Assembly: GCA_964035545.1 (NCBI GenBank) | Contig: OZ037767.1 | Coordinates: forward strand, 2,236,680-2,300,679 | Source: Bugula neritina | Taxonomy: Eukaryota > Bryozoa > Gymnolaemata > Cheilostomatida > Bugulidae | Length of the DNA: 64,000 bases | Reading direction: 5' to 3' | In this document: in pieces, positions 1-54,900 of the stretch | Position numbering within the stretch: the stretch's first letter is position 1 | Layout of the letters: the number at the start of each line of letters is the position of its first letter | Notes under the pieces: model-generated | What the model was told of the DNA's origin: nothing | Seen by the model: only the letters and a program-made list of their open reading frames with translations | The model's database searches: none | Translations under genes and position numbers: made by a program

Positions 1-595
1 ATATTTTTTGACAGTGCAGCATATCCTGTCAATTGTATTTTTACTCTTTTCACGGGTGCTGCTATAGCTATGGTGCTCATATTGCCAAACAGATACTCAG
101 GCTATGCATATTATCTCCTCTTGACTGAATAGTCCAAATTCTCCGCCAGTATTATGCTTTTTCAACATATTTTACCTGCAAGAAATTTGCCCAATCATTT
201 TCAATCCTACTTTTTATTGAACTTCTCAGCTAGTCATGCATGCTGTATTATATTTTGTTTTTGTTATACACATTTCTACCTGCCAAAAAGCTTTATGCAT
301 CACATGATGTCATTTAGTACATTATTATAGTTTATAACCAAATTCTTATTTGCGGTAATAAAGCTTGTGCCTTCTAAAATGAACTTTGTTGTGTCAAATA
401 AAACTGTTGGGAGTTGTGCTAACAGAATACTGGACTATTTGTGAGATAAAATACCTCCACTAGCACCAGCTGCATATTTACTTACGAGAATAACCTGAGA
501 AATTTTATGAATTTGCAATATGCTGCTTCATATAACTTATTTATTCTTCATTGTAACAAAACCTTCATATGTTCTATTATGGGTAATAAAATTAT
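1..595 (+). repeat. Third copy of the gene A/B 3' flank
   Basis: Two other places in the window match this block. Positions about 121-595 match 25390-25880 in the same orientation. Positions about 48-137 and 480-600 match 24590-24805 as the reverse complement, with the middle missing there. At the other two sites this sequence lies just downstream of gene A or gene B. Here it sits at the 5' side of the duplicated arm with no gene-family coding end beside it, so it looks like a rearrangement breakpoint or the remnant of a further copy. Homology was judged by eye and the edges are approximate. Confidence 0.75.
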
Positions 596-842
596 ACCAA
601 ACAAATAATTGCATATAAAAAAACACTAAATACTATTGTTGAGACTTTCACATAAGAAATCCTAAATACTATAAAATACCAGAAGTAGTGTATCGGTGTT
701 TACAGTATGTGTGCTAAGCACAGTTATTTCAAAAAACGTATTTACAAGGCACAATCACTATAACTCCCTTTACATTTAACAAGGCAAATTTAAGTAAGAT
801 TTTGAATGTGTGAAACCTTTATCACCTACTGCTGGTAAATTA
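596..842. other. Unassigned junction DNA
   Basis: This AT-rich stretch lies between the 3'-flank copy and the start of the inverted duplication. I see no coding exon, RNA gene or match to other parts of the window. Similarity to the TTC13 exon at 46708-46576 begins abruptly near 843, so the duplication breakpoint falls here. Confidence 0.5.
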
Positions 843-1454
843 AATGCTATTACCTATTGACATGGAGGTGATGATGTCATTTCCTGCTGGTAAAATGTTA
901 GATATGGAGGCCACTCTTGCTGGTGGTCGAGCTGAGTTTCTCTTTAGTGTATAACACTGGTTTAAACTCGGAAGGTTAGTATAGGTGTCTTGTTGTCATA
1001 GCAACAGCAGCTGGTTTTGGTGACAGCACAAGTAGTGTGACTGTGTTGGGGATAGTGATAGATGTAGTAGCAACAGTGACAGTAGCGGCGGTTTTAGTAG
1101 TAATAGTGTTATTATTTTTAGTATTGCTGGTCATGGTGAAAAATGCAAAGCTTTTACGTTGTGCTATACGTCAGCTTTCTGCAGAAAAGCTGTGCCTACA
1201 GCACAGTCCTAGCTCATAAATACAGCTATTTGACAGAAATGTGTTAGTAGACAGGTTATGTTATATAGAAAATTAAGTAAGTTTCTTTAATACTACTTTG
1301 AATAATGTTAATGTTATTTGTTATATTTTGTTGCAGCATGATTTCACCCATCACCACACTACCTCTCGTTTCAAATACTTTTCCCACCGTAAGGTCTCTG
1401 TTGAAACTTCTCTCAAATGTTGACGATATAGAATGTGATGATGGATTTCTCTGA
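843..1454 (+). pseudogene. Truncated TTC13 tail (last two coding exons)
   Basis: Positions 843-974 match the 3' part of TTC13 coding exon 17 (46708-46576 on the minus strand), and 1337-1454 match exon 18 (46023-45906). The second exon still reads in frame to a TGA stop at 1452-1454 and is about 97% identical to the intact copy. The first exon lacks its 5' end and splice acceptor and carries TAA at 952-954, where the intact gene has a lysine codon AAA. There is no TTC13 5' portion upstream in the window. This is a non-functional by-product of the inverted duplication, useful for placing its breakpoint inside an exon. Confidence 0.9.
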
Positions 1455-1862
1455 AGATGTGTTTATGTTTTCTAATAATTAAAACCTTTGCAATCAATTC
1501 TATAATGTTTGTAATTCGTAGGTGCAATTAAATGAATGTAGCATTTAATTTTAACTTTATTAGAAAAATTGGATTCATTATTTATATTTTGTATTAAATT
1601 AGTTTGCTGCAAAATTTTGTTCAATCTATAACAACCTCATTTGCTTGACATATAATTTTTGCTTATTAATTTCTCATCAAAGTTAAATTTGTTTATATAT
1701 AGCAATAATACACAGTCTGTAACTTTGGCATTTACTGTTATGCATTGCATAGCGTAAGGCATAGCAGCAAATTGATAATTGGCATATGATTTTGCTGAGG
1801 ATGAACACCAATACAATTTTCAAGTTATTTCTTTCATTTACTTATTTTTAAAACTGCTAGCC
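1455..1862. other. 5' intergenic region of gene A
   Basis: About 400 bp separate the TTC13 remnant from the start codon of gene A. It is AT-rich with no coding signal. It should hold the promoter or 5' UTR of gene A. A pyrimidine-rich run ending in CTAG just before the ATG (about 1825-1860) could be a splice acceptor for an upstream non-coding exon or a trans-spliced leader; that is inference only. An in-frame ATG at 1779 exists, but the paralogue does not conserve it. Confidence 0.45.
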
Positions 1863-24441
<22,579 letters not shown>

Positions 24442-24805
24442 CTTTCAGAAGCAGTTGAATTGGGTCAGCTGCAGCAAGAGCACAACACAAAAGATGGCTG
24501 TGTGAAGACATTTTCAATATTAAGAACCTTCTTTCGGCTATTTATTACTATGTTGTGTAATATGCATATATTTGTTGGGTGACAAATTAATTTAACTTTA
24601 TTGCATATAATATGACAGGTTTTGTTTTTTGTTACAATGAGGAATAAATGAATTATATATGAAGCAGCATATTGAATATGCAATTAGCTTCTAACTTGAT
24701 TCTCTTAATGTGGACTATTGAGTCAGGAGGAGATAATATGCATAGCATGAGTATCTGTTTAGAATATAAGCACCATAGCTATAGCAGCACCAGGAAAAGA
24801 GACAT
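24442..24805 (+). promoter_or_regulatory. Gene A 3' UTR and flank with AATAAA
   Basis: After the stop at 24439-24441, a poly(A) signal AATAAA lies at 24643-24648. The stretch 24590-24805 is the reverse complement of parts of 1-600, with an internal deletion, and matches the gene B 3' flank in the sense direction. Confidence 0.7.
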
Positions 24806-25389
24806 TAACAAAAAACAAATTGATATAAACTTATACAAGTTACCTGCAAAGGTAAGTGACATGATGTTCTAAAGGTGGTAGTTAAAAGTTCCATTGACAT
24901 CCCTCTGCCTTTTTTACCTTTTGTGGTATCAAACTTTAAAGTGGGTTAGTTATCTTCTCTTGCTATTACATGCATAGAGGGAGCACAACTCTTTTTAAAT
25001 TAAATCTAGCTATATGAAGTATAAAAGAGAGTATGTACATATGTGAAAGAAGACAAGACTATTATAGTAAAAGGAGTAAAATATGAGAATATAAGATAAC
25101 TTAATAGAATGTGCTAGGGTGTGCTAGTGATAGTGGAGCAACATTCATTTGGACACCCTAACTATTTTTACAAATTGCCAGGAGCTGAAGCTATATGGCA
25201 GCAAAGTCAAGCAGCCCACACCGAAGTACTGATCCTTAACTAACTCGAAGGCTACAGCATAAGATTATTTGGTAAGTTCACAATCAACTCTAAAACTGCT
25301 GATTCTGATGTAACACTGTTAGTTCATATATACTAATCATGCTGTGATACACCTGCAACTTTGAAAATATTTGCAACGTACATTTTTGT
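24806..25389. other. Spacer between the two gene tails
   Basis: This is the centre of the inverted duplication. It is AT-rich. I see no convincing exon, RNA or repeat in it. Confidence 0.5.
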
Positions 25390-26003
25390 TATAGTTTGGT
25401 TTATTCCATAGCAATGATACATTTCTCTATTTTCCAAAATATTTTTACTTGCAATTTATTCGCCCAATCATCTTAAGTCTTTTATTTATTGAATCTTTAG
25501 CTAGTCATGCATGCTGTATTTTATTTCATTGTTATTATGCACATTTCTGCTATATTATGCCAAAAAACTTTATGCATCACATGGGGTCATTCATAATTAT
25601 AACCAACTATTTGCAGGAATAAAGTTTACGATTTTTAAAATAAAATATGATATATCAAATGGGAGTGTTGATAGTTGTTTTATCAAAATTTTGGGCTATA
25701 TTAAAATAAAATAATATAACATAAAATACTTCATTTATTATCATATTTATATTTGCTTAAGAAAATCAATTATGAGAAATTAGTTGAATTTATAATATAA
25801 TGAATCAAATTATCGGTTTATTCCTCAGTGTAATAGGAAACATCATATGGTGTATTATATGTAACAAAGTTATATTATTTTTCAGTTTTGTGCTTTTGCT
25901 GTAGCTGACCAAATTCAACTATTTCTAAAATAGCCGAATGAAGATGCCCATCTTCAGTGCAGTGATCTATCTGTAGCTGACCCAATTCAACTAGTTCTGA
26001 GAG
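25390..26003 (-). promoter_or_regulatory. Gene B 3' UTR and flank with AATAAA
   Basis: Downstream of the gene B stop (26004-26006) a minus-strand AATAAA lies at 25817-25822. The block 25390-25880 matches 121-595 directly and part of 24590-24805 inversely. A short part of the 3' UTR is locally repeated: GCTGACC(A/C)AATTCAACTA occurs twice, in 25901-25992. Confidence 0.7.
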
Positions 26004-45477
<19,474 letters not shown>

Positions 45478-45905
45478 GACTACTAAATCTAAAAATGACT
45501 AAAAAATATTTGAATGAGTTGATATGAGTAATATAATATTGGCATTCATCTTCCACAAAATGCATACGTTAGTTATAGCTTTGCGCTTCTCGCAATGCAA
45601 AACGTAACTGTCAAACGAAATAACTGTGCAATAACAATGTTGAACTTACAGGCTGCATCTTTCATTAAACCAAATATAATTTCAGTGAGGAATTAACAGG
45701 CAAGGTATTAGATAAATGAGCAAATCATGTTGTTATTGATGAAAAAAAGTTTCTGCAACAAACTGATATAAAAAATGTGCATATGAATTCAATTTTTCAT
45801 TAAAATAAAAGTTAAATGCTACATTGATTTGATTACACTCACGAAATAAAAATAATATAGAATTGATTGCAAATGTTTTAATTATTACAAAACATAAACA
45901 CATCT
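45478..45905. promoter_or_regulatory. TTC13 to gene B intergenic region
   Basis: 428 bp separate the TTC13 stop from the gene B ATG on the same strand. Just upstream of the ATG on the minus strand is ATATTTTTTAGTCATTTTTAG, which holds two acceptor-like TTTTAG sites. This could serve a 5' UTR intron or a trans-spliced leader. A weak ATTAAA-type poly(A) signal for TTC13 lies near 45877. No coding sequence is seen. Confidence 0.4.
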
Positions 45906-48900
45906 TCAGAGAAATCCATCATCACATTCTATATCGTCAACATTTGAGAGAAGTTCCAACAGAGACCTTACAGTGGGGAAAGTATTTGAAACGAGAGGTA
46001 GTGTGGTGATGGGTGAAATCATGCTGCAACAAAATATAACAAATAACATCACCATTATTCAAAGTAATATCAAAAACATATTGAATTATTATTGACTACA
46101 TTTTATCCATGAAGTGATTGAAAAATAAGTTATTAAACTTTGGTAAGCCATCATGCCTTGAGGCTGGTATATTAGAACATCCCTTAAATTGGTAATGTTT
46201 TCAGGTAGCCTCTGTAGCCTAACGATATAAATGCATATCCTATTTGCTTGATTTCCAATAAAAAATAGTTTTAATTTCATACAACTCAAAATTTTTAGTA
46301 ACAGCATTGCTTAATACAAGCCAGTGAATGTTAATAGAAAGACTTTTAACAACTTTGTGTCTGTTAAATAGAACAAACTATAACTACTATTCACATTAGC
46401 AATACTAAAACTGCTATCACTAATACTAACACTGTTACCACTGTTACCACTACCACCATAACTACTAATCCAAACATTGCTAATGCTGCTACTACTATTC
46501 CCAACACAGTCACACTACTTGTGCTGTCACAAAACAGACTGCTGTTGCTATGACAACAAAGACACCTTTACTAACCTTCCGAGTTTAAACCAGTGTTTTA
46601 CACTAAAGAGAAACTCTGCTCGACCACCAGCAAGAGTGGCCTCCATATCTAACATTTTACCAGCAGGAAATGACATCATCACCTCCATGTCAATAGACAA
46701 TAGCATTCCCATTAGCGTAGACAAGCCAACCGACCTGTGAATATTAATTAGGTAGATATTTATTATATGATATAAAAGATGTGTTGGATATTTACTGGGA
46801 ATTGTTGAATGTGGCTATACTAAGTCGTATATTGTCACATAACGGGGCAAAACTACAAAACTCAAAACCTAAAACCATAGTAATTATACACTATATATTA
46901 TATTCATCATTCTACCATATATAATATATTTTTTATATTATATTTATTAATATAATATTATTATATATATTTATTATTATACTATAGTTATTTTTAAAGT
47001 ATATATTTATTATAAAACCAATTCATTACACAGTTACATAATTCAAAGAACAATAATTCTTAGAAAATGCGACTCTCTGTTAAAGTAAGATCACATTCAT
47101 TCACACAGAACTCGATGTTACAATATTCAGTGTACATACAATTCAACTGGTACGCTAGAAATTTACATCGTGTCATGCATTAATCAAATATTAATAATCA
47201 ATAATCAGATATTACTTACGCTGACCCTCTTGACAGCGGCCCCAGAGTAAAAAAGAAATAAGACATCGACAGGATTTCGTCAATAGCCGCCTCATTGTTC
47301 TACAATCAGCACAAGTACCAATGTCAAGGTCAAAGAAAGCAATGTTAATTTTTTTCAAATTAAGAATATAAATCTTTGGTGTTTTTCATTTATCAAAACT
47401 TATTGACAAAGAGTTACGTACTTCTTGCTAATGTCAGGAAATACTCGTGTAATAATAACTGAATCACTGCCGCCAGTAATGACAAAAAGGTTAGCTTAAG
47501 GACAAAAAACTCAGTAAACAGTAGGGGCTGCAGACAGCAGATTCAGACTAGCTCGTAAACCTTGCTTAAACCAAATTATAAAACCAAAGCAATAAAACAC
47601 AAGTATTAACAAATATTGCCTTAGAGCACTAGGGCTATTAATTATTTCCATCACATTACTTCAATTTCAAGCTTACCACGGAATTGGTGCGGAGTTTACT
47701 GGCAATCTGTATTAAGTTACTGTACAGGTTGTTCAACTCGATGTCAAAGTTCACGGTGCGAGAGAGAGAGGTTTCCACCTCCATGTATAGGTAGGCGCTA
47801 CCATGCGACAACTGTGACAGTATAATAGTGGCGCCCTCTAGCTGTAGGCTGGGGTTTGTTACACTTGGTACTGAGGCTAAGAGTTTAGTGGGGAGGTGAG
47901 GTTTGGAAACAGCCACTAAATCTTCAGGTGTCTTAGCTATTTCAATGTCGGCTATTCGATCACCACTTTGAGAGTAATGCCTGTGAATAGGTCAAAGGTC
48001 ACATCAACACTTAGTAATATGTAGTGAAGATCATAACACTATCGGTGAAATATTACATTTTATAACTATTCTCATTATCTATCATTATGCAATAATGAAA
48101 CAGTAAATATACCTAACACTCTGAAATTGGTTCGAATGAAGCAGTTGCTATTCTAAGTTTTTCCTCAAATGCGAAACATATAAAGATAATTTCTCAAAAT
48201 TATAAAACTTTGTGAAAATTTACTTTGTTTAGAAATAAATAAGTTGATTTACTGTCAACTGGAAAAAAGCTGATGTGAAGACAAATGGCCTGAGATTTAT
48301 TTTGCTCATCAGCTATAACACTGCTTGGACCAACCCTAAATTCTTCATATTACCAAATGCCACAGACTTCTAGAACTGCTATACAGAGATAAGGTGTAAC
48401 AACTCCTATACAGAGATAAGGTGTAACAACTCCTATACAGAGATAAGGTGTAACAACTCCTATACAGAGATAAGGTGTAACAACTCCTATACAGAGATAA
48501 GGTGTAACAACTCCTATACAGAGATAAGGTGTAACAACTCCTATACAGAGACAAGGTGTAACAACTCCTATACAGAGATAAGGTGTAACAACTCCTATAC
48601 AGAAACAAGGTACAATGACTCACTGGATGATTTTCTCTTTGATTTTCCTTCTCATCAGATTGAAGATGTGCTCAAAGTAGGAGTTCATTTTACGGTTTCT
48701 AACTTGAGATCTACAATTAATTATTGCCATTGCACTGTGGTAAGTAAGAGATCATTGTTATGTAAATTGTGTTCTATTCCTCAGTCTAAGAGTGGCCCAA
48801 CAAACCACAGTCAAGGGGGCATATACAACCACCCTCAATGTAGACTTGAAGAAGCGCGGTTAATTTCAGTAAAAGCCCGGCAGTGTAATACAACCATATA

Positions 48901-51900
48901 AGTGCACAAAACTTATACGGTTGTATAACATACCTAACGCTTACACATATATTATGCACGTATATGAGTTTATACATACATGTAAGGCAAAAGTTTGTGA
49001 CTGAAGATAAATTAGAGAAAATTACCCATAATAATTACACCAGAATTATAACAAAAGTGGATAAACAAAATATAATGTATATTGAACAAGAAATAAAGGA
49101 ACAAAAGTATATACACAATACAAACGTACATGTATATAACACATACACATGGATTACAGGCATATGCGCATGTATTCTATAAGTATAGTCATGTATTATA
49201 TGTATTAATTACCGGTAGAAAGGAACTTCGTGCTGGTAGACCACATGATCGTCTGCGAATATCTCACTGAGCCATAAGACTGGCGTCTCCAGGATAGCCA
49301 GTCTTCTATACGGCACAGATATACTGTACAGGTCGGTCCATTTCAGCTTCCGCAAACCTTTGCAAACACACATATAATCTCAGTCTAAGTTAGAGACATT
49401 CCACAGGCTAGAGTAGCTTATCTTATTAAAGTCAACAGGTAGTTTTATAGGCTCAAATTCTCATTTAAAAAGCCACTTTAACAGAGCCCACAAAAAATTA
49501 TATTTTAAATAAAATTCAGAAGCTACTGAAATTGATTTTTTATAATAAAAACCAGAGTCCTGTTAGTTTCAGTAGAAGAAATAAAACAGCAACATACTAG
49601 ATTTCTTGGCCGTCATCCAAAGATTACGCAGGTGTTGCCCGACGTGGATAGCAGCGAGACCCATTGCCATATTGAATCGCTTGTTTGGAAGGAAAGAATC
49701 TGCTTTGACCTGCATCAGTTTACCCAGATGTTGAGCTCTACACAACAACCTCTGAGTCGCCTGTTCATAGTTGCTAAAGGCACGTCCCACTACCGCTCTG
49801 AAATAGATCTTCAAACGTGACAATTTTGTTACATTCTTGGGCAGAGCAACCCCAGATTGAAAAATGATGGAAAAAAAAAACAAGGAGTGAATATTTATGT
49901 ATGAAAATATTTTAATTGCCAATGAGAAATTATAAAAACTTTTTATAACTCCACCATGTTTGTCAATAAATGACCCAAACTCAAAGTGGAATGTACTGAA
50001 ATGTACAATTTTATGTAGTCAAATAGTCGGAGACGTATTAATTCTCAATCACACCATGCTATACAGAGAAGTGTAAAGTAAACATCTCAAGTATAAAGTA
50101 AAAAAAGTCTAATCTTGTACATATTCAAATTGAAACTGAATGAGCGAGCACTTATGATTTTATTGAAAAATTTTTCCCATCTGGTTACTCTTTATGATGT
50201 TTTATATTATACACTGTAAATATATTCTACTGTGTAGGAAGACCAAAAAGCCCTAAAATTATTATTACATCTGTAGAACCCCTTTGCCTGTTCATATTTT
50301 TATGCCAGATGTATTCAAGTATCTCAAGTTTCCTGTTTAATATAAGCAGTGTTACGTGACAAATGACCTTTAAGATGACCTTTAAGATTAGAATATACAA
50401 TTAAGAGCAGTACTGCAGAATTACAACTTACGGAATATCAGGAGATATGAGTGGTTGCAACGACGAGAAATACTACAATATATACAAAAACAGAACTATT
50501 TACCAAATTACTCAACATATTATAGACACAACATATTATAGATACAACATATTATAGATACAGCAAAGCAGAAAGATATTGATAGAACATGCTACCATTC
50601 AACTGTGGTGATCAATTTCAACAAAATTTACAGAAAAGAAAAAATCTATTGGGCTGCACTGAAGTGAAATAAAATTATACTGTTGGAATCTGACGATTGA
50701 CGAAAAAGTATAGAGATAAACTTTGCAAGAATATGAGCTGCGAATATGCCATATACCACGTATAGCTGTAGCCTAATACTGCAGATGTATGAAGAATACT
50801 TCTTTAAAACTAGTCAGTTGAGATAATCTCACTATTAGAGCTGATCTACGCAACATACTTACCAACTCGGGTGGGCTACTCTTCACCCAACCATGTTTGA
50901 AGGCTGGGTGAAGGTCAGCGTCTAAGTCAAGATTAGCAAGAGACTGGTCTAGTTTAGAGTGGAGGTATCTGAAGTAGTTGGTGAGGTAGGCGGCCTTGAC
51001 CTTGTGGGAGTCAGACTCCAGTTCGGTCACGCCCACTTTATGTTCCAACTTAGTGACATCCAGACCACTGGTTACTTGCACCTTTAGTATGTGGGAAGAC
51101 AGAATAAGCAATGGGAGTTCATGCATGCAAAATTCAAGTGTAATCACGGTAAATGATATTACACTGCCTCATATACTACACTATACTCTACTCTATACTC
51201 TACTCTATACTCTACTCTATACTCTAAACTATACTCTACTCTATACTATACTCTATACTATACTATATTATACTATACTACACTATACTACACTACGCTA
51301 CACTACACTATACTACACTATACTATATACTATATTATACTACACTATACTATATACTACACTACACTATACTATATACTACATTACACTATACTACACT
51401 ACACTATACTATACTACACTACACTACACTATACTACAATATACAGCTCACAAGAACCAAATCAACTCACCATGTATTTAACAGCCTCATAGAATTGCCC
51501 CAGCGCGGCATAGGAAACACCGGCATGGTACATACACAGCTTGTGTGACTCATCATAACGATTGCATTTCTACAAACAAGTTACATACTGAAGTCAGCAT
51601 AGAGCATCAGATATACACTATTCAACACGGTTCCTTTGAATATGAGACTACCAGACTTTGATATATTAAAAATGTCTTAAAATTATAACATTCATCCTAT
51701 ACTCAATCCTTAATGCGGTGAAAATTTCACAATTTAAGACTCATGCCAATTAGATTATTTAAAAGTGAAAGGTTAGTAACTGTGGTGTTGAGGGTATTAT
51801 TGTAAAAGCAGTAATGAACACTGCAGTAAATCACACAATGATATATTCACTTGATGAATCAATCAATAGAAAACACCTCAAACAAACAACGCAACTCAGA

Positions 51901-54900
51901 GTGCTTCTTCCAGTTTGACATTCAACGTCGCTGAATAGAACCTCTAACTATATTACATCATACTATATCATACTATATCATATTATATCATACTACATCA
52001 TACTACATCATATTACATCATACTATATCATACTATATCATATTATATCATACTATATCATACTATATCATATTACATCATACTATATCATATAAATATA
52101 ATATAATACAAAATCATAACACGTCATATACTATCACACCATATCCTATCATATATTATGTTGATTAAAACTGTAAATAATTAGTCAAGCTATGTTGGAA
52201 TTACAGCAGCACCAGACCAACATGTAAACACAGAGAAAGGCATATAAAGATACACACAGGCACAGACAGACATGGAGACAGACAGAGAGACAGAGAAAGA
52301 CACATACAGACAGACAGACATGGAGACAGACAGAGAGACAGAGAAAGACACATACAGACAGACAGAGAAAGACACAGAGAAAGACACATACAGACAGACA
52401 TGGAGACAGACAAAGAGACAGACAGAGAGACAGAGAAAGACACATACAGACAGACAGACATGGAGACAGACAGAGAGACAGAGAAAGACACATACAGACA
52501 GACAGACATGGAGACAGACAGAGAGACAGAGAAAGACACATACAGACAGACAGAGAAAGACACAGAGAAAGACACATACAGACAGACATGGAGACAGACA
52601 TGGAGACAGACAGAGAGACAGACAGAGAGACAGACAGAGAGACAGAGAAACACACTCACCTTGAAGTCCTTCAGTGCCATGTGGTCATTACCCAGCACGT
52701 GGTACAGGCTGCCTCTGAACTTTAGTGGGAGTTTTCCTCTCTCGGCAGACTTGACAGCTTTATTAGCGTAGCTTACAGCTCTCTTACCCTCGCCTTGCTC
52801 TCTGCAAAAGACAAAGCAGAGTTAGCACTCACTAAATAGTCTATCAATTAGACTATGAAGTTGAAATAATAAGACATAACCTCAGACTATAATAAAAAAT
52901 GCATTGACAAAATTCAATAGTTTTAGGTCTTAAATTGCTCTGGCTTAGAAAATTTTAGCTGCAGTCATAATAGCATGTGACAACTTATTACGCGACATCT
53001 CAATATTTGAAATGTCACTATATGACATTTGAAACAATCATTTCCTTATTTTGACTGTTGAGTAGCAAATGACTAGTTATAACACATATATATATATTAT
53101 AGAAATTTATATATTAAACTACGATAAATATATACTATGATATGATATTTTGCATTAATATAATACATATTCTATATTACAACATCATGTAATGTATTGG
53201 TTATACTAAAGAACATTACATAATCACTGCTCACCGATAGCAGTGGGCAATGCTCATCAGAACCGTGCTATCAGTAGGTTTGATCTGCAGCATTTCCTTG
53301 TAGACAACAATAGCTTTCTACAGAAAAAAGTAAGTGTATACACATCGTACACAGCCAGCTAAACTGTATATCAAAACACAAGAATGCTACTATATAGTAA
53401 TATAGTCATACAGTTGTAACATATTAGCATCATAGCATACAGTAGTAAAGTAGTACTACAGTTATAATGATATTTACTAATCTGAGACTAACACATGCAA
53501 CCAGTGAAAGCAACACCCAGACAGACAGACAGATGGACAGACAGGCAGACAGACGGACACACAGACGGACACACAGACGAACACACAGACGGACATATAA
53601 ACTCACAGAGAGCTTTCCCTGTTGGTAGATGGCCAGTGCTAGGCCTCTCATTGTATCAACTTTATCATCAACATTCAGCTCTAAGGCTTTACGGAAACTT
53701 CTCTCAGCTTCCGCTAGATCCTAAATCACAAATATAAAAAGCTATATGACACCTGACCACAGGTGTCCTGCTATATAACACCTGTGGACAGCTGTCCTAC
53801 CATGAGTCTATGACATATGTGGTCAGGTGTTATATAGCAGGACACCTGGCCATATATGAACCTGATCCCTACTTAAGTAACATGTGTCTTTATACTATAA
53901 CCATGTCTAATCATAAAAAAGTTATTTTATGTTTAATAAGTCATATTGCAAAAAGTTTATTCAAAAGTTTAACTGAATTTTAAACTATCCTTAGCTAAGC
54001 TAAACGCTTTCAACTTAATTTATTATTTCCTTTTCGATTTGAAACCATTTTCATCTCCAAATAAACTTTAGAACAAACTAGTCTCTTAATAAAGTCAGCC
54101 AAGGTGAGACTGTGTTAAATAATAATTACCAGCAGTTTTAGCAGACAAGACCCTTTGATCACATGAAAATCTGCATTCAGTGGATGATAACTGATCCCCA
54201 CCTCTAGAAGCTCCAGCACCTCAAAACATTGTGAGACAGCTAATAAAATCTGCAGAATATAAAGTATTCCAGATGTGAATAAAGTGTATTCTTAGAACCC
54301 TCTTTGAAGATATGAAATTGAAACAAGGGACAATAAAATCATATACATATTAAGATAGGCTTTATGTAATGGTATGTGAATTTAATTCATTGTATAATAT
54401 TCCAATAGTTCATTAAAATGTTAGCTACTTTATCAACGTACCGAAGCTTTTCTGTAGATTGCATCTTCACTCTTCTCATCCAATAGCAGAGCCTGGTTGG
54501 AATCTTCAAGTATATGTTTGATATTCTGCAACGTGAGACCAGATCTAACCCTCGCCAGCACTTTAGCTTGTAGAAAACCAACCTGTGCACCGTGCTTCTG
54601 CATAACAATAATAATACTCACAGTATAATAGTATGAAAGCTTGTATACATGTGGTTATGTATGGAAGAGTCAAAAACTAATTAATTCGAGAAAAATTCTG
54701 CATGTAGAGTTGTTTGAGAATACAGTTGCAACCACTGAACCTAGATAGCAGATTGAGAATAAAACCTAATGAAAAATTTACTCAATTAAAAATAGCTAAT
54801 ACACTAACTTGAATAGCAAGTTTTTCATTTATTTCCAACCTGATCATTCATATAATAAAAGAACAGAAACAATCAGTAAAGCAAGCTTGCATTTTACATC

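Noticed and set aside
1779-1862. Upstream in-frame ATG as the gene A start
   Set aside because: The paralogue does not conserve the extra residues, and the downstream ATG gives a normal signal peptide in both copies.
48345-48623. Open frame with nine repeats of a 9-residue unit (LYRSCYTLS)
   Set aside because: It is the 27-bp minisatellite read in a lucky frame. It is intronic in TTC13 and has no splice context.
52185-52771. Overlapping open frames of MSVCLSV and ETDRQT type
   Set aside because: They are translations of the GACA-rich minisatellite in TTC13 intron 9.
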